Shown here: in pieces, positions 47,397-58,900 of the stretch
How the letters are laid out: each line of letters begins with the position of its first letter
Numbering within the stretch: position 1 is the stretch's first letter
Assembly: GCA_021234155.1 (NCBI GenBank)
Contig: JAJEKV010000026.1
Coordinates: 17,388,468 to 17,452,467 of the forward strand
DNA from: Isoetes taiwanensis
Lineage: Eukaryota > Streptophyta > Lycopodiopsida > Isoetales > Isoetaceae
DNA length: 64,000 bases
Direction of reading: 5' to 3'
Made by a program: the position numbers and the translations under genes
The notes under the pieces: generated by a model
Told to the model about the DNA's origin: nothing
What the model saw: only the letters and a program-made list of their open reading frames with translations
The model's database searches: none

Positions 47397-49323
47397 GATT
47401 TTTGAAAATTTGAGTCGGATTTATGGAGAACAAGGACTGCAAGAATTACTTGAAGCTGCAGAAGCTCTGGATGGGCAAGGAAATTGTATTACCAGAAATA
47501 ATGCTTATTGTCTTCTGCAAGCTTGTGAGAACACAAAAAATCTCAACTCTACCAGGCGAGTTCAATTTCTTATCACTCCTACAGAACTCTGTTCGATTGC
47601 AGTATTGGGTGACCATCTCATTAGGTTGTTTTCATATCATGGGCATTTGGTTGAATCAACTACTGCATTTAGTAAAATTACAAAACCGTCTCCATATACA
47701 TGGTCTGCAATTATTGGAGCAAATTCAGTGCTGGGACACAGTGACATATCCCTTGAATTATACCATAGAATGCATAGATTAGGCATCGAAGGCGATAATT
47801 ATGTTAATGTGTCCATTACACAGGCATGTGGGATGCGTGAAGATGTCATGCAGGGAAGATATATCCACTGCCAGATTGTTGAAAGTGGACTCCAACCAGA
47901 TGTTGTTGTTGGCAATGCATTAGTTGATATGTATGCCAAATGCGGAAGTCTGGAGGAGGCATACGCCGTTTTCAAGAACTTGAACCATGATGTAATCTCA
48001 TGGGGAACAATGATTTCTGGCTATATGCAGCATGGCGAGCCGCTTTTGGGGTTAGAATGTTTCTGTAAGATGCAGCAGGAGGGGCTTGAGCCAAACAAAG
48101 TTACATTTTTGGGTGTATTAAAAGGATGTAGTCATCTGGGAGCATTAAAGGAAGGTAGACTCGTCCATGGAAACATCATACAAAGCAGGCTCCACCTTGA
48201 TCAGATGTTACAAAGTTCTTTAATTGATATGTATGTTAAATGTGGAGGTCTGGAAGAAGCGTTACTAGTGTTCAGCGCATTGTCAAACCCAGATGAAGTG
48301 CTTTGGAATGTGATCATTGCTGGATTTGCAGAAGGTGGAAATCCCATAATTTCTCTTGATTACTTTTACAAGATGCAACATGAAGGCATGAACCCATCAA
48401 AAGTAACATTTCTGATCATCTTAAAGGCATGTGCAAAACTTGGAGCAATTGAGCAAGGCAGAATCATTCACACCCAAATTGTTCAACGTGGGATTGAATA
48501 TGATTCTATCATTGGCAGTGCATTGGTGGATATGTATGCCAAATGTAGCCACCTAAACGAGGGACATAAAGCCTTCAACAAATTGCTCAGTCATGATGTT
48601 GTGCTTTGGGGAATCTTAATTGCAGGATACACAGAACATGAAGAAGCTTGCCTTGCTATAGAATGCTTTGAGAGAATGCAAATAGAAGGAGTAAAGCAAG
48701 ATTATGTCATCTGCATTCTTGTTTTGAATGCATGTGCTAGGATAGGAGCTTTAGGTCAAGCAAGATTTATCCATGGGCAGATAATTGACAATGGAGGTGA
48801 AGTGGACATTCTTTTGGGGAATGCTTTGGTGAATGTGTATGCCAAATGTGGGAACCCAGAAGAGGCTTATAATGTATTTATTAAATTACCAAGTCGAAAT
48901 GTAGTAACATGGAATGCAATGATTGCAGGGTATTCTCAGAATGGGCAGGGATGCCTTGCCTTGAACTGCTTTGGGAAGATGCAATATGAAGGAATAAATG
49001 CAGATGTAGTCTCATTGACTAATGTTCTTGTAGCATGCAGTCATGCGGGCCTGGTTGATGAAGGTTGTTGGCATTTTGTATGTATGCAAAACTATTTCTA
49101 TGTTCTACCAACGGTTTCCCATTGTGCATGCATGGTCGATCTCTTGGGACATCCAGGATTCATTGACGAGGCGGAAGATTTCCTCCATAGCTTTTGCCTC
49201 ACCAATATTATGTGTTTTATGTCATTGCTTAATGCTTGTAAATTGCATGGTGATATCAAGCTAGGGCAGCATTGTTTTAATAAAATTGTTGGTTTATGCC
49301 CTAGTGGGATGACAAATTTCTGA
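47397..49323 (+). CDS. PLS-class pentatricopeptide repeat (PPR) protein
   Basis: A single open frame of about 640 codons follows the acceptor TTAGCAG; there is no ATG at its start, so an upstream exon supplies it. From about residue 75 it is built of 31-36-residue PPR units in P-L-S rhythm, with repeated NALVDMYAKCG, W-x-x-M-I-x-G-Y and C-K-M-x-x-E-G motifs. It ends in E1-like sequence (MSLLNACKLHGDIKLGQHCF) with no E2 or DYW deaminase domain. PLS PPR proteins bind organellar RNA in a base-specific way and guide C-to-U editing; without DYW this one would need a partner. Target organelle cannot be judged because the N-terminus is missing. The left duplicate at 37760 is truncated. Confidence 0.85.
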
Positions 49324-49773
49324 TGCTCTGGATTGTATAAAAGCTGCAGTTGGATACTTTTCCTGTTTGAGCAGTTGAAATCACAGAATTTGTGATCAAG
49401 GATGCAAATAGCCATATATTTTAAGTGCGGGCCGTGAGAAGAATATTGAAACGTAGGGACCAACTTTGCGGGGTCCTTTCTGTAATTTTGTCCAAAGGGT
49501 CCATACACTTTATCAATATTAAAGTGAAACACCATAAGCTCAATTTCATTAAAATGGGACTCATCCATCAATTTGGGAAAACAAACACTCCTACATATCA
49601 CATTAACATATCTGTCAATTTGATCAACAAGAAGGTATATAATGTGAAGTAACATGATAGGTAACATCATTGCATTAGTGTGCAAGAGCCTACAATGATC
49701 ACACATTTTACTTAACTTGATAACATGAAGCTATTCATTACACATGAGAAGTACAATATGATTGTTTGATATC
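49324..49773. other. Spacer between PPR and DUF7869-like gene
   Basis: Contains a short dyad (AGGGACCAACTTTGCGGGGTCCTT) at about 49455. I see no gene and no clear terminal inverted repeat. Confidence 0.4.
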
Positions 49774-52518
49774 TTATGATGTGCCATGCATGTTCAAGTT
49801 GCATAGAGCCTTCTGCATATCTTTCTTAGGTATCTTATGTGTAATCGACCTTATATCCCTTTTGCTTGAAATGTTACGATCATATGGGTTTGGATAAGAC
49901 CATATCACACAATCTACTAGCTCCCTTCTCGGTGCATCAGAGGGATTCATGCGCCATCGCTTGTTCCAACAATCCTTATACAGTTCCTTATCATCTAAAC
50001 TTTTCTTCCTGCTCACTGGTGCCCAGTACTGAATCATGAACCATGGGCGTTCATTGCTATCCACATTAGTACATGGATCAGTTAGTGCTTGTCCTAGCCA
50101 AACTGGGTAGATGTCTTGGTCAGGCCTAACAAGAACAAAGCAACCTTTGTGTATATCATCAAAAGGTGTCCACTCGGGTAGACCATGCCATCTTGGTCGT
50201 GCACTTTTATTTCCAACATACCAATTTTCATTGTTTAGTAGTCTCCCACTTGGACCTCCAATTTGGGGGTCTAAGGAATCTTTCCACCTACTCGATGGTA
50301 GAAAACCATCTGTCAAAACAGAAACCTCACTTGAAGTCTTTGTGAGTTTACTAGCTATATTCTCCCAATATGCAATCAAGGTATGCAGTGATCTTCTTTT
50401 CATTTCAGACATGTTATCCCGCTCTTTCATATGTTTCCAATGCGCAATATATGATTGTATACCTTTTTGCAATTGCATGGCATCTTTCACAGACTCAAAT
50501 GGTGCCATAGGCTTTGGTTGACCTGGAGGAAGAATAGGTCGGCCTTGTTCATCTTTCTTCCACATTTCTATACCATGAATTGGTTCCCATGACATATCTG
50601 ACGGTCGAAATTTATATTGCATGATTGGAATGCCATCCCTCATAGAAAACTTGAATTGTAGTGGTTTAGAATGCCCAGTAAGTGTTTGTTTACCATCAAT
50701 CATGTAGCCTTCCACAAAACCTTTCCAATCAGGTACTTCATCTATTAAAAATGCAACTGGCGAAGGCGATATAGTGTTCTCAAATATGTCCATCAATTCT
50801 GGCAAGGTCGTGACTGATTCCCTCCTCAACCGGCTTGAAAAGTTCCCAAAAAATGCATCAATGTCATCATGTGTATGTCCGACCATCATGAAGCCCACCT
50901 TCACACATTGAAACACTCCCATTGCTGTTAGGTATGAACAAGCTTGAAATACCCATCTATTCTTGTTCTCCTTGAAGCAATTGTCTAGTTGGAGGTACAA
51001 CTCCGGTGGTAACTTCTTTGGCTGCAGTGGTTGGGCTATCCATGTCTTCTCTGTGGCATGTGAAGATCTAGAAGCAATCTCTTGCTTGTGGGCCTCAAAT
51101 GCATCTTTGCCAAGCAAAGCGCCAAGCAAGTCACTTGACAAAGATTTATCTTTGATGGAAGTGCTATCAACTCCACGTTCAATATTTCTTAGGCATTTGA
51201 AGATAGAACCAACATGGAAGTTAGGGCCATCTTCCCAAAGCTCCAATGTAAAATGACCATATGTTCCAGCACCATGACCATGAGTTAACATCCCTGCTAA
51301 TGACACCTTCAACTGATGTGCATTCCCGCAACTTTTGGGCACTGGATCTAGTCTAGGAAGAAATGTTTTATGTTGGTCCATCTTGTCGTGTATGATGCAT
51401 AGATACTTGTCAGGCTGCATGGACGAAAAGGTACGCCACTGCCAATACAAAGACCTGCATGACTTCTGCTCATTATGATGGTCTGCTATCTGCTGTCTTA
51501 TGCGCATTCGCTGGCTTTCTATAATTGTAGAGGTTAATGCATCTCGTAACTCAATACAAACATTGCATTTAGAGAATGGCATGCTCTGTGCCACTACAAC
51601 ATCACTGAAATGCTTTGACCATAGTCTACTAAAGCAACTTTGAGAAAGAGGACGGCCTCCTATACTCTCGAGTACGGAATTCACTTCAATAAGACATTCT
51701 TTCTGTATATATTGATGAGGTAATACTCGCATTACCTCTCTCACACCATCTTTATTTATTTTACTTTTGTGTGGCATGGACTGAGACATATATCTCACAA
51801 AATTCTCAAACACAGAGATTGCCATTAGTGTGTTATCACGTGTCTTCAAAGAACCTGTATTACCATGACATGCAATCCGTGCCCCTGCTTGATACTTTTC
51901 CCAATATCGATAAAATGATGTCTTTCCCATTCCAGTTATCCATATCAGTGCTTTACTACATACCCAATTACCACGTAACTGAAATATCAGAATTCCAATA
52001 TCTTTATCATAATGTGAGGATCCGAATATAGAATATACTGTATTCAATCTGTCAGACTGTTTTACTCCCCAATGTTGCATCCTAACATTTTGTAATTCCT
52101 TTATTGAATACTTTGTAGTACACCATAAATCACAACATGGCCGGCCTCTCACTCTCTCCATGTTTGCAATTGTAGGTTCTCTATACTTCTTTGACTTGTT
52201 TTTTCCATTTGGCTTTTGCTTCTTAGCTGGCTTTGGCTTACGAATATAGAAATTATACCGCCGTTTTTTAACACGTAATGCATGCTCTATGCTGACTTCC
52301 TCATCAAGTTGAAGATTAGATTCACATACTCCTTTGGCCTTGATAGGCATGAGTTCATCCCCATTTAATTGTCTAAGGTGTCGGATTGGCCACCTAAGCT
52401 GTGTCTGTTTCTCAATCCGATTCGAGCACATGATACATGAAAAAGAGGTAACCTGAGAAGTAATTGTATTATTTGGAAGAATTTCGTCTACTCCCACGCC
52501 AACATGATCATCACCCAA
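49774..52518 (-). CDS. DUF7869-like, RNase H/transposase-like protein, main exon
   Basis: A continuous minus-strand frame of 914 codons with no stops. It holds a basic, nuclear-signal-like block (residues 85-112), a cysteine cluster R-G-R-P-C-C-x-x-x-C (about 125-133), a helix-turn-helix-like GMGKTSFYRYWEKYQ (197-211) and KCNVC (318-321). The D-containing motifs HDKMDQHKTF (378-387), LQLDNCFKENKNRW (509-522) and VGHTHDDIDAFFGNFS (546-561) resemble the DUF7869 family, probably an RNase H-fold, transposase-derived domain. The first codon is TTG and the frame is open only a little further upstream to a TGA, so the true start is either Met30 or a spliced upstream exon, possibly that at 55.1-55.6 kb. 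Intact length suggests selection or recent insertion. Confidence 0.65.
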   Translation of the reverse strand: MGDDHVGVGVDEILPNNTITSQVTSFSCIMCSNRIEKQTQLRWPIRHLRQLNGDELMPIKAKGVCESNLQLDEEVSIEHALRVKKRRYNFYIRKPKPAKKQKPNGKNKSKKYREPTIANMERVRGRPCCDLWCTTKYSIKELQNVRMQHWGVKQSDRLNTVYSIFGSSHYDKDIGILIFQLRGNWVCSKALIWITGMGKTSFYRYWEKYQAGARIACHGNTGSLKTRDNTLMAISVFENFVRYMSQSMPHKSKINKDGVREVMRVLPHQYIQKECLIEVNSVLESIGGRPLSQSCFSRLWSKHFSDVVVAQSMPFSKCNVCIELRDALTSTIIESQRMRIRQQIADHHNEQKSCRSLYWQWRTFSSMQPDKYLCIIHDKMDQHKTFLPRLDPVPKSCGNAHQLKVSLAGMLTHGHGAGTYGHFTLELWEDGPNFHVGSIFKCLRNIERGVDSTSIKDKSLSSDLLGALLGKDAFEAHKQEIASRSSHATEKTWIAQPLQPKKLPPELYLQLDNCFKENKNRWVFQACSYLTAMGVFQCVKVGFMMVGHTHDDIDAFFGNFSSRLRRESVTTLPELMDIFENTISPSPVAFLIDEVPDWKGFVEGYMIDGKQTLTGHSKPLQFKFSMRDGIPIMQYKFRPSDMSWEPIHGIEMWKKDEQGRPILPPGQPKPMAPFESVKDAMQLQKGIQSYIAHWKHMKERDNMSEMKRRSLHTLIAYWENIASKLTKTSSEVSVLTDGFLPSSRWKDSLDPQIGGPSGRLLNNENWYVGNKSARPRWHGLPEWTPFDDIHKGCFVLVRPDQDIYPVWLGQALTDPCTNVDSNERPWFMIQYWAPVSRKKSLDDKELYKDCWNKRWRMNPSDAPRRELVDCVIWSYPNPYDRNISSKRDIRSITHKIPKKDMQKALCNLNMHGTS

Positions 52519-53632
52519 ATACTCATCATTGACAGAGTCTGCTGGATCAATGGATGTTATATCCCAAGTGCATATGTCTCATTTGTACAGGGATGTATAA
52601 TTCTACACTTCATCCGCCTCCATGTTAGTCGACTTTGATCACCAGCAGACAACCCACTTCTTTCTTCAATAATGACATGCTGAAATGGTATTTCATTTCA
52701 TATATATTAGACATTTTTAGTAAGGAATAATAATATTTAAAAACTTTTTAATTTATGAAAATATATCACATCACTACTATAAGCAAAAATTAAGAAATAT
52801 GTGATGGAATGGTCGAATAAATGACGTCAATCGTTGATGGGATGAATCGAACCATAGCCAACAAGCCAAAAGACCAGAATCTTAACCAATGGGTTATGGC
52901 TATCAGTTAGAAATTAAAATCCTAATCATGAACTAAATACGAAATTTCGATGATGAAAAATAGGAATATAAATAACCTACATAAAAAACAAATCGTGATA
53001 AATAAAAACCATTTCCGGAATCTCAGACTTTAATGGCAACTACCGCAAATGATGGTCGAAAATTATGGTCGAAATGCAGTTGCCGCCAATTCCAACATCT
53101 TTCTCAGCCGGTTTGGAGCGAAGATGGAATCGGAAGCGCCTTCTGCCAAAAGCATGGAAACAAGGTACGATTTTTCTACTTTGGAGTTTGGAGGTTTTAA
53201 CAGCATCATCTTTGAGGAGCAATTTGTTAGATTATCATAGATCAGAACTGTTTTCCTGTACAGTTATATCTCGATTTCTATTTATATTACATGCATCTGC
53301 AAAGGAGCAAGGGTTCGTCTGTAGAATATGAGGCCGCCTTTTCTCATTTTGCATTATCCTTTGACAATTTATCTTTGTTGCTAAAAGATCTTGAGAAAGA
53401 TATGGAGACAAGGGTAGAAGATTGTCACCAGCGATTAAAGAATTGGAAAATTTAATGGACGATATAGCACTTGGTGCACTGTGCATATGTTAACATGCTT
53501 TCCTATATTTTGAACATCCTCCAAGATCTGCTGGAATAGAATCTTTTAGAAAACGATATGAAAATGTCAGTACTGTAATTGGCCACCAATTTTGTTTACA
53601 GACAAGTCATCTGTTCTCAGTTCTTCAAGTCG

Positions 53633-53960
53633 TTAAGGACATGCTGGTGGCCCAAGGCTTATTATATGTTCCGGTAGAATAGTGAACAGGTTACTGAAGT
53701 CACAGAAAATTCTTTTCAAGATTAAGCCATTGCACTTGTGGACATCTTGCAAAATCTTGCAATCGCCTCGTTGTGCAGTTGTGGTGTCACTTAATCTATT
53801 GGAAGGCAGATCTAGCTCTTGCAATGATCTGAAATTCCCTATGCTTTCAGGCACTAGGCCATTCAATATGTTATTTGTTACATAGAGTTATGTGAGTTTG
53901 GACAGGAAGCAAGTATTGTTCTAGAGATTAAGCCAATTTTTCTCCAGGCTAAAGCAATTG
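53633..53960 (-). pseudogene. Leucine-rich repeat fragment
   Basis: The minus strand reads NGLVPESIGNFRSLQELDLP with SNRLS after it, one clear plant-type LRR (N-x-L...P-x-x-I-G-N...L-x-x-L-x-L). More decayed LRR-like text lies upstream with stops. It is a relic of a receptor-like or NLR gene. Confidence 0.45.
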
Positions 53961-54482
53961 CCGAAGCTTTCTGAAATAACTTAATCTACCTTAAAATTTG
54001 TGATGTCTGGTACACTTTTCTGTACACTTTTCTGTGCTGTGTGCTGCTGCTTATGGGACCTCCTATTTAACTTGAAGACAATAGGAGTTTGAAGAAGGCA
54101 CTTGAGCTTGTTGCTGCTTCTCATTGTTTGATGCACGTGGATTGTAATGCAAACTCCCAAACTAAAATGGTACCTACTGTTACTGTTTGATACATCTATG
54201 CTGCATGATTAAAGCACTAATTTTGGAGGAGAATAAATCTTGCTGTCCATTTGAATTGGGCTTTCTTACCCATCAATCTGACATGGACATTGTTATTTGA
54301 TCCAAACAATAGAATCTATGTTGGATATTTACAGATAAAGCAAGTTAATGCAATCGAGGGGGAGATTTACAAGAAAACTGCGAGTTATTTTAGTAGAGAT
54401 CATGCACATTGGATTGTCTTTGTACATACTGAAGAACCAGAGGGCCCATATGCAGGGGAAGCTATAAGAGGCAATGAGATTC

Positions 54483-54785
54483 CAGACAAGCGTCTGAAAG
54501 TACTGGAGAAGATATTAGAGTAGCTATGAAGGAGCTTTTCAGAAACGTCTATCTATAAGCATACTGCATGAATACAGACTGTGTCTTGGATATTAAGAGA
54601 GCTATATATTTATATGTCTCTTAGCAGTAAAAGGAGTTACTTTCAGACGCTTGTCTGCAATGGTAGCATAGAGGATAAATGATGGAAAAATGAGGAAGAA
54701 GATATACATCTAACAAAGTTGCAGTAGATGATAAATTGCAAACTTTTCTCATAGAAATTGCAAACTCTTTTCAGACGCTTGTCTG
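54483..54785. promoter_or_regulatory. Three CAGAC-N4-GTCTG dyads
   Basis: Sites at 54483-54496, 54644-54657 and 54772-54785. The last two share TTTCAGACGCTTGTCTG. They belong with six more in the fourth intron of the rightward gene. Confidence 0.8.
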
Positions 54786-55115
54786 TAATAGACTGGGGCA
54801 TCTTTACAGAGAGATAGAAAGCATTGCAAAAGACAGTGTCTGCTATCACTTAAATACCATCATGGGGAATAAGCTTTAGCCTAAAGGATTTGAAAAGAGG
54901 CGTTTGGGCCTCTTATCAGTGTGTGCATATCATCTGATTTGAGACTATCATTTATGCATCCTAATAACCACCTGTTATTCACCTTATCGTATAAGCTAAT
55001 AACCCGTGACTATTCATGCTTATCATAAGATTTACACGTGACTATTCATGCTTATCATAAGATTTACAGAGAAAAGGAAACATGATAGAGCACAAAGAAA
55101 GCATGGAGTGCTTAC

Positions 55116-55644
55116 CTCAGAGCAATTGCGAATTCCATTTTTTGGCCACTGTATGATAGATCCAACAGCTTGCCCCAAAGTGTTTGCATCAGGTGTGGAT
55201 TTTAAAAGAATCGTTTCTGGAAGAAAGGCTTTTGTGACTGCAACTTTGATCCATCCAGCCTCCATAATTTGGCAGTGAATTGACTCACTGGGTGGTAGCA
55301 AGATTCCAGCTCCAACAGTTTTGTCGTCCAAGAGAATAGACACATCTATAAACTTTACAAAATAAGCTACAATATATATCCTTTATGTATGAAAATCATA
55401 GCCAATACCATTTGCTTACCCTTGTTAGAAGCAAAATTAGTTGCTGCATTTCCATTATCGCCAATATTTGTATCTTTCACAATTTTATCTGTTCATAAGT
55501 GTTTGTACTTGAGAAGTCTATTTTAATTTATTCAAATTATCATGACTTGAAAAACTTAGCATTGATAGTGAAGGACTCACCTGTGCGAGCAGGAGGAATG
55601 CCACTGAAATCGTCCACAAGACGATCGCCACTGAAATCGCCCAT
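55116..55644 (-). CDS. Leftward three-exon reading frame with DUF8039-like domain
   Basis: Exon 1 (55644-55581) starts ATG and reads MGDFSGDRLVDDFSGIPPAR; exon 2 is 55488-55420 and exon 3 is 55345-55116. All junctions are GT-AG and in frame. Exon 3 encodes KTVGAGILLPPSESIHCQIM, VAVTKAFLPETIL and LGQAVGSIIQWPKNG. The pattern 'G.G.L.......CQI.V..A..PE..L......LG.AVGS...WP' resembles DUF8039, a domain common in plant transposon-encoded proteins. It ends at a donor (TCTGAG|GTAAGC), so more exons follow. It may be the 5' end of the DUF7869-like gene, but phase requires at least one further exon not identified. Confidence 0.55.
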
Positions 55645-55936
55645 CTTTCTTGATTGCGGAGTAAATGGGCGCTTGCTCGTCCTCCAACACCAAAATCAAA
55701 ACAAGAAAATTGTATCAAGAAACAACAACGTATCATATCATGTAAAAAAATGAGCGGGCAAAATGAAGTTTAAAATTCAAATTTCAAATTCAGTTAATGA
55801 TAAAGATCGATTGTTTTGATCTTGAAAGTTCTTGAAATGGTACTAACTATTTAATTTGCAACTTTGTAGTGCGTTGGCACTAGTTACGTCACGAAGCGAA
55901 GATGCATCAAGTCCAGCCAAACTAAGATCGATTGTG
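55645..55936. promoter_or_regulatory. Shared divergent promoter region
   Basis: About 290 bp separate the ATG of the leftward gene (55642-55644) from the first in-frame ATG of the rightward gene (55937). Both should be transcribed from here. No TATA box is obvious. Confidence 0.4.
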
Positions 55937-58900
55937 ATGGATGTCACTCCTTTATGTATCGCTGCTGCAGATGCGCCAAATCTTCCTTTATGTATCGCTG
56001 CTGGAGATGCGCCAAATCCTGACCTTCGACCGCATAAAAGACCTCGTACAACAAAAAGTGAGTGAGCTTCTTTAGTAATAATGCTATTATAATAGGTGTT
56101 AGATCTTGGTAAATGATTGCTTTCTAATTGCCAGGCTCTCAAAAATCCGAGTATGTCATCAAGAGTAAAAGCCCATTATTCCAAGTTGAAGTTAATGGTA
56201 TTGAGGTGATGGAGATCCAAATTCATGCGAGATGGTATGTAGAAATTAGTAAATCGGGAAAGAATGTGGATCTCGGATTCTTCTACAAGGAACTCAGCAT
56301 GGAAAAATTTAAGAAATATGGGGTGGTCATTTCTGTAGCTTTAGCTACTGATGATAGCATTATATTGAGTGTCGAAAACTGTAGGTTAAAGAAAGCAGTG
56401 CAGACAAAACCATTGTTTGTTGAAGATTATAGTTTTGATTCAATGGATAAGAAATCCAAAGGAGATGGATTGTCGTGTATATCATTTGGTTGGAATATTG
56501 AAGATTTGAAAGCAAAAGGATCAGCGGGCCTGTTGGCTGCAGATGAGCTTGCGCAAAAAATTTCAAGTGTCAGGGAACATTTATTTAATACAGGTGAAAA
56601 CCGTCTGGATCGATGAATATATTCCAGTATATGAAGAAGATACAAGGTAAAACTAAGAAAGACAAGACAGAGTGCCTTCCGGCCAAACTCTCCCTCAAGC
56701 TCACACACTCGATGTCCGATAATACCTGAGATCAAGGCTTATATACGCCTATGTCTACAGTACATATGAAATACGTATACTGTTACGTATCTAGTCATCC
56801 TAATACGTATATGTCTAATGTTTAACAACAGGTAATTATGCTTCCTGGATTCTAAAGCATGCAAAATTCAACAGCTTAGTTGGATCTTCAGAAGAAAGGT
56901 TTAAAGGAAGTGATGTGAGTACAAAGGCAAGGGTTGACAAGGAAGTAGATGTCATAATAGAGAATACGTATGATGGCATTGGTGAGGGCATTGGTAAAGA
57001 AGGGGAAGGGAAATCGCATGTTTATAAGTTCAGCCCCGAAGAGCAAGCAAAAGTTGTACAAGAAAGTACAAAGCGCATGGAGTGTTTTCAAAAGTATTAT
57101 CCATTGGGTTTACAACATGCTGTCAATATTCATGTCAATAGATTAGTTTTATGCACTGGGAAGGCAGTGTTGTACAACCATAGAGTTTACAATGAGGAGC
57201 ATATGAAAAATATTTACAATAGTATGCTGAGGTTACCATGCAGGAATCCTTCTCCAGCAGATGTTCTACCATTCGATGCTAGAACATGGGAGCCTTTAAA
57301 ATGGAGTAGAGTGGAAGATCTGAATTGTTCACATGTCAAATTCTATGTAATTGAGGGCCAACATTCAGTTCGAGCAGCTCAAGAAATTTTAGCTAATAAT
57401 ACTTTACCGACAGAGCTTTCTGCACTGTATAAAAGTCGAATGTGTAGAATCTTGCATGGTCACACCCCCGACATTCAATTGTCAATGATAAGTCATGCGC
57501 AGAATAGCATAAACGAGCTTTTCAAATATGAAAGGTATGTTATCTTCTCATGCTTCTTTTTATATTGTACCATTTATCATTGATCTAATGATAACTTGCA
57601 GACATGTGTCTGAAATTAACTTAGTTAAATACACATGCTAGTTTATTAATTTCTTATTTCAATTATTTTATTTCAAAAGTGACAAAAGCAATTTGCTTAC
57701 TAGGAGTCATGTTTAATGTCACCTTTCAGACATCTGTCTGAAACTGACAATATGCTTTCCTCTAAAGGCTGCATGTTTGTACGTGAGGCTTTATGTAACT
57801 TCAGACTTATGAAATTATTAATTATTACTTCAATATGGTCACCTTTTGGACATCTGTCTGAAAGTGATTTACGTCATGTCATATTTGCAGACAAATGGCT
57901 ATAACTAGGATTCTTTTAAAGGGCATGTGTACTTTCAGACGAATGTCTGTAAGTGAAGCTCTAATGATAGTCTTTGAGACATGTATTGATTAACTACTAG
58001 TTTAATTTTCTCTAAGAATAAACCATTTGTAAACATTTCTAACTGAGATATTCAAAGACCACTTGTACTTTCAGACAAGTGTGTGTAAGTGAATCCATAA
58101 TGACAGTCTTTCAGACATGTGTCTGAAAGCATGTACAGACTAATGTAATAGCCTTGAGATACATATCATACTTGCATACAAATCCTTTCACACGTTAGTA
58201 CTATGATGTATTTACAAGATTTGCTTTTAATATTGCAGTCCTTATACTGACCAAGTTTCCCATGCTCGAGCTCAATGGATAGCGTTAGGCAGACCACCAA
58301 GGCCTGTGACATGCAGCTCCAAGGATACAGTTTGGCAGGTATGCTCACATTTACAATTAAAATCATAGGTTTGTAGTATGCCTTTGTTGTTTTTAGATTT
58401 GACTTAATTTGTTTCTATGTGTCTAGAGATTTGAAGACTTTTGCAAATATACGATTATAGAGAAGCCAAATAAGTCGGATGTATCTTCAAAGGCAGCTCC
58501 AAGAATGACCGAGCACTATGACCTTATAATGTGTTCTGACGAAGAATGGAGTAATTGGAAACTAATATGGGAAGCTTGGAAGAACTCGAAACTTCCTGAC
58601 AAAAATGGAAAACCTCCTACTAGTCCAGTTCCAGATATTTTTGTGAGTACTTATATGCGTCCATATCAGGGGCTTATGCGAGAGGAGATGCTAGAAGTTC
58701 AGTCAAAAATTCTAAGTGGTGAGGTGCTGCTTCGAAAGGGGACAAGTAAGTGTTCTAAAAAGGTAGTAAATAAAGCAATTCTAAATGTGAAGGATGTAAA
58801 GGAATATGCAAAGCAGCTAAAGCAAGCAAGGGCTATGCAAGATGGCATTGTCAAATTCTGCACAGATGTATCAGTTCACAGAGGGGATTATGAATTTTTT

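Larger units (their letters stand above)
52519..55110. other. Intergenic or long intron
   Basis: Contains an LRR-like relic, an unassigned 90-codon frame (54251-54523) and three CAGAC-N4-GTCTG dyads. A plus-strand stretch at about 53295-53480 (SFDNLSLLLKDLEKDMETR, then after a frameshift LSPAIKELENLMDDIA) may be an NLR N-terminal relic. Confidence 0.35.

Noticed and set aside
51910..51960. P-loop-like GMGKT in the DUF7869-like protein
   Set aside because: The surrounding sequence lacks the GxxxxGKT spacing and reads like a helix-turn-helix (GMGKTSFYRYWEKYQ). No Walker B follows.
52830..52905. tRNA-like sequence on the minus strand (A-box-like CCCATTGGTTAAG and B-box-like GGTTCGATTC)
   Set aside because: The stems do not pair: the T-arm and anticodon arm fail and the acceptor pairs at about 5 of 7. 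At most it is a tRNA-derived relic.
53295..53480. N-terminal NLR (RPW8-like) relic
   Set aside because: The helical text is suggestive, but the frame breaks after about 40 residues and no P-loop or NB-ARC follows. Mentioned only within the intergenic entry.
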